A stretch of 64,000 nucleotides of DNA. Source: Methanogenium marinum (GTDB lineage: Archaea > Halobacteriota > Methanomicrobia > Methanomicrobiales > Methanomicrobiaceae). Position 1 is the stretch's first letter. Each line of letters starts with the position of its first letter. The DNA is taken from contig NZ_JAKELO010000002.1 of the NCBI RefSeq assembly GCF_028912405.1, positions 1,497,276 through 1,561,275 on the forward strand. Reading direction: 5' to 3'. Made by a program: the position numbers and the translations under genes. Of the stretch, positions 61,170-64,000 are shown piece after piece. The notes under the pieces were generated by a model. It had not been told where the DNA came from. It ran no database searches and worked only from the letters and a program-made list of their open reading frames with translations.

Positions 61170-62690
61170 ATGAAAAAGACAATCGGAAAAATCGTTGGGG
61201 TTCTGGTATTCTTTATCATTCTTCTTTGGCCCATGGACCCCGCCTTTTTCCCGGTGCAGGCGACCGCCGCCTCCACACTCCTCATGGTTATATGGTGGAT
61301 CACAGAGGCAATTCCCATCCAGGCGACAGCTCTTTTGCCCATCGTACTCTTTCCCGCCCTGGGTGTGCTGACAGCCACTGAGGCGACAGCTCCGTATGCT
61401 GACAAGGTCATCTTCCTTTTTATGGGGGGTTTTATCATTGCGATGTCCATGCAGCGCTGGGGCCTGCATGAACGAATTGCACTCGCGATTCTGAATAAGG
61501 CGGGCTCTAATTCACGTATGCTTATTTTTGGGTTTATGGTTGCAACTGCGTTTCTCTCGATGTGGATATCAAATACGGCAACTGCGATGATGATGGTCCC
61601 CATTGCAATTGCCATCATCGCCACGATTCTACCGAAAAATGACCTGAAACTTGAAGATATGGACAAGCCACAGCGTGACTTTGCAGAATGTATTGTTATT
61701 TCCATCGCCTATGCAGCCAGTATTGGTGGTCTTGCAACGATCATCGGTACTCCGCCTAACGGCATATTCCTCGCACAGATGGAGACGATATTTCCCACTG
61801 CGCCGACCATTGATTTCTTCACCTGGATGAAGTTCGGGCTGCCACTTGCCATAGTCTTCCTCCCGATCGCATGGGCATGGCTCACCTACGGGCCGTACCG
61901 AAATATGCCGAAGAAGATTTCCCACGGGCATGATATTATCCAGCAGCGTATTTCTGAACTGGGCCCGATGAGCAAAGGTGAACGGTGGACCCTGATGGTC
62001 TTTGTACTAACCGCGGTTGCCTGGATTATGCGTTCTGAGAAGGATATTGGTGGATTTATTATTCCCGGTATCAATACGTATATGCCGTGGGTGCATGATT
62101 CCACCATTGCAATCGCAGGGGCTCTCCTGCTCTTCCTGTTGCCGGTTGACCGGAAACAGGGCATATATACTATGAACTGGGAATGGGCAAAGAAAATCCC
62201 CTGGGGTATTCTGATTCTCTTTGGTGGTGGAATTGCCCTTTCTAAGGCATTTATTGCCTCTGGGCTTGCTCAGGAAATAATCAACACGTTCACGATATTC
62301 CATGGTCTCCCGATCGTAGTGGCAGTGGTTGCTGTGGCGGTTATCGTCTCCTTTTTGACCGAGGTGACATCAAACACTGCGATGGCATCGGTGATGATCC
62401 CGATCATGGCTGTAACCTCCCTTTCGATGGGTATTCATCCGTGGATCCTGATGCTCACCGCAACCTTTGCTGCATCGATGGCATTTATGCTGCCGGTTGC
62501 GACCCCGCCGAATGCGGTAGCCTATGGTTCGGGCTACATCACTATGCATGATATGATGCGCTCCGGGTGGGTGCTTAACTTCATTGGTATTGGTATTCTG
62601 ACCGTGATGATGTTCACCATCATCACCTGGGCTCTTGGTATTGGTTCTGAGATCCCAACGTGGGCACTGGAACCAGTGCTTGGTCCCTGA
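61170..62690 (+). CDS. DASS/SLC13 family sodium-coupled anion transporter
   Basis: 506 residues with 11-12 membrane segments. 'FLSMWISNTATAMMMVPIA' (about 127-145) holds the SNT sodium/carboxylate motif, and 'FLTEVTSNTAMASVMIPI' near 395 the second SNT motif; 'LPVATPPNAVAYGSGYI' is the family signature. Members import di- or tricarboxylates or sulfate with sodium. Substrate cannot be set from sequence. The product of a single gene with a TATA box at 61138. Confidence 0.93.
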   Translation: MKKTIGKIVGVLVFFIILLWPMDPAFFPVQATAASTLLMVIWWITEAIPIQATALLPIVLFPALGVLTATEATAPYADKVIFLFMGGFIIAMSMQRWGLHERIALAILNKAGSNSRMLIFGFMVATAFLSMWISNTATAMMMVPIAIAIIATILPKNDLKLEDMDKPQRDFAECIVISIAYAASIGGLATIIGTPPNGIFLAQMETIFPTAPTIDFFTWMKFGLPLAIVFLPIAWAWLTYGPYRNMPKKISHGHDIIQQRISELGPMSKGERWTLMVFVLTAVAWIMRSEKDIGGFIIPGINTYMPWVHDSTIAIAGALLLFLLPVDRKQGIYTMNWEWAKKIPWGILILFGGGIALSKAFIASGLAQEIINTFTIFHGLPIVVAVVAVAVIVSFLTEVTSNTAMASVMIPIMAVTSLSMGIHPWILMLTATFAASMAFMLPVATPPNAVAYGSGYITMHDMMRSGWVLNFIGIGILTVMMFTIITWALGIGSEIPTWALEPVLGP

Positions 62691-62695
62691 AAAAG

Positions 62696-62740
62696 AGAGC
62701 ATATATTTTCCTCTTTTTTTCTCTTTGCAGTTTTTTTCCC
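62696..62740 (+). terminator. T-rich transcription end after the DASS gene
   Basis: Several T runs ('ctctttttttctcttt', then 'agttttttt') follow the stop codon, as expected for archaeal termination. Confidence 0.5.
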
Positions 62741-62799
62741 GGCATGAATCATATGCCGAAGGTAGTAACGTTATTGCCTTCCGGGTCAACGTTTTCAGT

Positions 62800-63009
62800 A
62801 TGGCACGGGAACGCTTCATAAAATCGGATCTTGATGAGGGACTGGGCGTAGAAGGAAAGCGGGCTCATGATACAAAGGCCAGTGTTGATGAGGTGTCAGC
62901 CAGCCCTCTCACATCTGAGGGACGGCCTGTCCCTGGTGAACGGGACCAGAACTCAAAGGAAAAGGCAAAAAAAGGAAAGTCATTTGATCGCCTCTCGATT
63001 AAAGAATGA
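62800..63009 (+). CDS. Small hydrophilic protein, 69 residues
   Basis: A charged, probably disordered protein from the ATG at 62800 (MARERFIKSDLDEG...) to KSFDRLSIKE. No family recognised. It follows a T-rich run that probably ends the transporter message (62700-62730). Reading continues upstream in frame but without likely coding content. Confidence 0.5.
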   Translation: MARERFIKSDLDEGLGVEGKRAHDTKASVDEVSASPLTSEGRPVPGERDQNSKEKAKKGKSFDRLSIKE

Positions 63010-63045
63010 CATAACGCAAATATATTCTGGTAAAATGTGCCGGAT

Positions 63046-63414
63046 TCACTGAGGCTGGAGGATAACGTCTTCCGGGTGCTCAACGATTATCTCTTTTTTT
63101 TCGCGATACGTCTGAACTATGCCGATTACCCTGGCCGTTTCTCCTATGATATTTTCAGGTTCATCCAGAGCGCCACCTGGTACAAAGACGGATGTATTGT
63201 TTATGGTGAACATGAGGTGGCCTCCTGTTCGGGTATTGGCTGCTACTGTAACACTACCTGTGAGCACAGCAAGGGTTCCGTCCTCAAGTGTCTCTGAGAA
63301 TGGTATTGCAAATGGTTCTTCTCCTGCTGATTCAATCAGAAATGACATCACTGCCAGCAAAATGAGAACCCCTGTGATAAGGATGATGGCAGTCCGTTCC
63401 TGAGGATGGAGCAT
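63046..63414 (-). CDS. Membrane-anchored OB-fold-like protein
   Basis: 122 residues. One N-terminal membrane segment (about 9-27, 'IILITGVLILLAVMSFLI'), then a small beta-barrel-like domain ('DGTLAVLTGSVTVAANTRTGG', in parts, and 'TARVIGIVQTYREKKEI') similar to OB-fold nucleic-acid-binding domains. The anchored OB domain is exposed outside or inside depending on orientation. Often found in methanogens next to RecJ-like genes, though none is present here. Convergent with the preceding small gene. Confidence 0.7.
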   Translation of the reverse strand: MLHPQERTAIILITGVLILLAVMSFLIESAGEEPFAIPFSETLEDGTLAVLTGSVTVAANTRTGGHLMFTINNTSVFVPGGALDEPENIIGETARVIGIVQTYREKKEIIVEHPEDVILQPQ

Positions 63415-63576
63415 ATGTGTGAATGTTGCCGTCCTGCACCGTAAATGTGGCGGCAGATATGCGAAGGGGTGGGGGGATTATTTGATGGGTGTAAATCATG
63501 TTTAGTTAATATTGCTCTTAATAAATCATTAGTGTTTTAAACCCAGGAAGCAGACCTTTTCGAATCTGGTGTTATT

Positions 63577-64000
63577 GTGGTCATTCGTATCTGCCGTTCT
63601 GGTATTCTGCTTATATTGCTCCTCGGGCTTTTCATTCTCCCCGTTATGGCCACAGATACGGTTACCGTGGCGCGCTATGCCTCAGGAGACAGCGAGCCGG
63701 AATATGAGGAATCGTTCACCATTGTATGGATGGAAGAGAATCTCCCCGTAATGGGAGATGGCACTACTCATTATTATCTGCAGGGACCAGTTTTTGATGA
63801 ATCAGAAGACCCATGGAATCCAGATGAGGACATCAATTGTTATCCGAATAAAGACATGGGTGCTGTCAGGGGCACGGATGTGGCCGCACTCTGTGATCTC
63901 GCAGGCGGTGCACATAAGGGGGACGTGATTCTCATCCGTGCCGATGACGGGTTCAGGAAGTCCTTTCCCTACGCAAATGTGTATACACCACCAGCCCGGC
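63577..64000 (+). CDS. Secreted protein, oxidoreductase molybdopterin-like pattern (partial)
   Basis: The first 141 codons; the gene runs off the right edge. It starts at a GTG (63577) with a clear signal peptide (about 1-26, 'LLILLLGLFILPVMATD'). The later pattern 'VRGTDVAALCDLAGGAHKGD' followed by 'VILIRADDGFRKSFPYANVY' resembles the sulfite-oxidase-type 'Oxidored_molyb' fold, but the first part is unusual and the match is by eye. Cell-surface or secreted role likely; function not known. Confidence 0.6.
   Translation, partial: MVIRICRSGILLILLLGLFILPVMATDTVTVARYASGDSEPEYEESFTIVWMEENLPVMGDGTTHYYLQGPVFDESEDPWNPDEDINCYPNKDMGAVRGTDVAALCDLAGGAHKGDVILIRADDGFRKSFPYANVYTPPAR

Overview
The window comes from a methanogenic archaeon, most likely of the order Methanomicrobiales. 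The evidence is the archaeal 16S rRNA with tRNA-Ala in the 16S-23S spacer, the archaeal-type riboflavin synthase, a DUF2115 protein, a methanopterin-pathway-like metallo-beta-lactamase, iron-sulfur flavoproteins, many PAS sensor kinases, and TATA-box promoters with short or absent leaders. I cannot name the genus from sequence alone.

Layout. 1-2490: 3' end of one rRNA operon (23S, 5S), followed by a tandem array of about 80-nt units that look like decayed 3' halves of 5S rRNA. 2540-5416: decayed region with a Cache-sensor pseudogene and a wrecked IS5-type transposase. 5417-10318: a complete second operon (16S, tRNA-Ala, 23S, 5S). It is followed by a shorter version of the array and an intact paralogue of the Cache-sensor gene. 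12003-14363: orphan CARF-HEPN (Csx1-like) gene, a wrecked DUF1016/YhcG nuclease fragment and a small new gene. 14560-20777 (minus): DUF1805, RecQ, NifX-like, HXXEE membrane protein, thioredoxin-like, EFR1 flavodoxin-ferredoxin, PP2C phosphatase and a frameshifted small gene. 21085-27567 (minus): AddA/AddB-like helicase-nuclease pair. 27675-29351 (minus): iron-sulfur flavoprotein, GIY-YIG/DUF123, MBL hydrolase. 29377-36956 (plus): thiC, a split YeeE/YedE transporter, a rubredoxin-glutamate synthase fusion, a CBS-PAS histidine kinase, a zinc-ribbon membrane protein and an MBL enzyme.

37242-40739: conserved small protein, response regulator plus binding-protein-type histidine kinase, and purE. 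41263-45081 (plus): class V aminotransferase, archaeal riboflavin synthase and lumazine synthase, class I aminotransferase and a LMW phosphatase, packed with start/stop overlaps. 45144-50218: PAS multisensor without an ATPase domain, two tandem CDF metal exporters, and an ArsC-like phosphatase fused to a Cys-rich domain. 50819-55554: membrane protein with XRE regulator, then a Yip1/S-layer-type/MacB-like ABC export operon. 55593-56997 (minus): GerW, DUF2953 and a small coupled gene. 57335-60887 (minus): DUF2115, ACT-ACT-MBL fusion, methyltransferase, membrane protein. 61170-64000: DASS transporter, two small genes and the start of a secreted protein.

The most unusual signal is the 5S-derived repeat array downstream of both rRNA operons. 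Its units keep a GNRA-tetraloop hairpin while the rest drifts, and the boundary of near-perfect identity between the two operons falls inside it.
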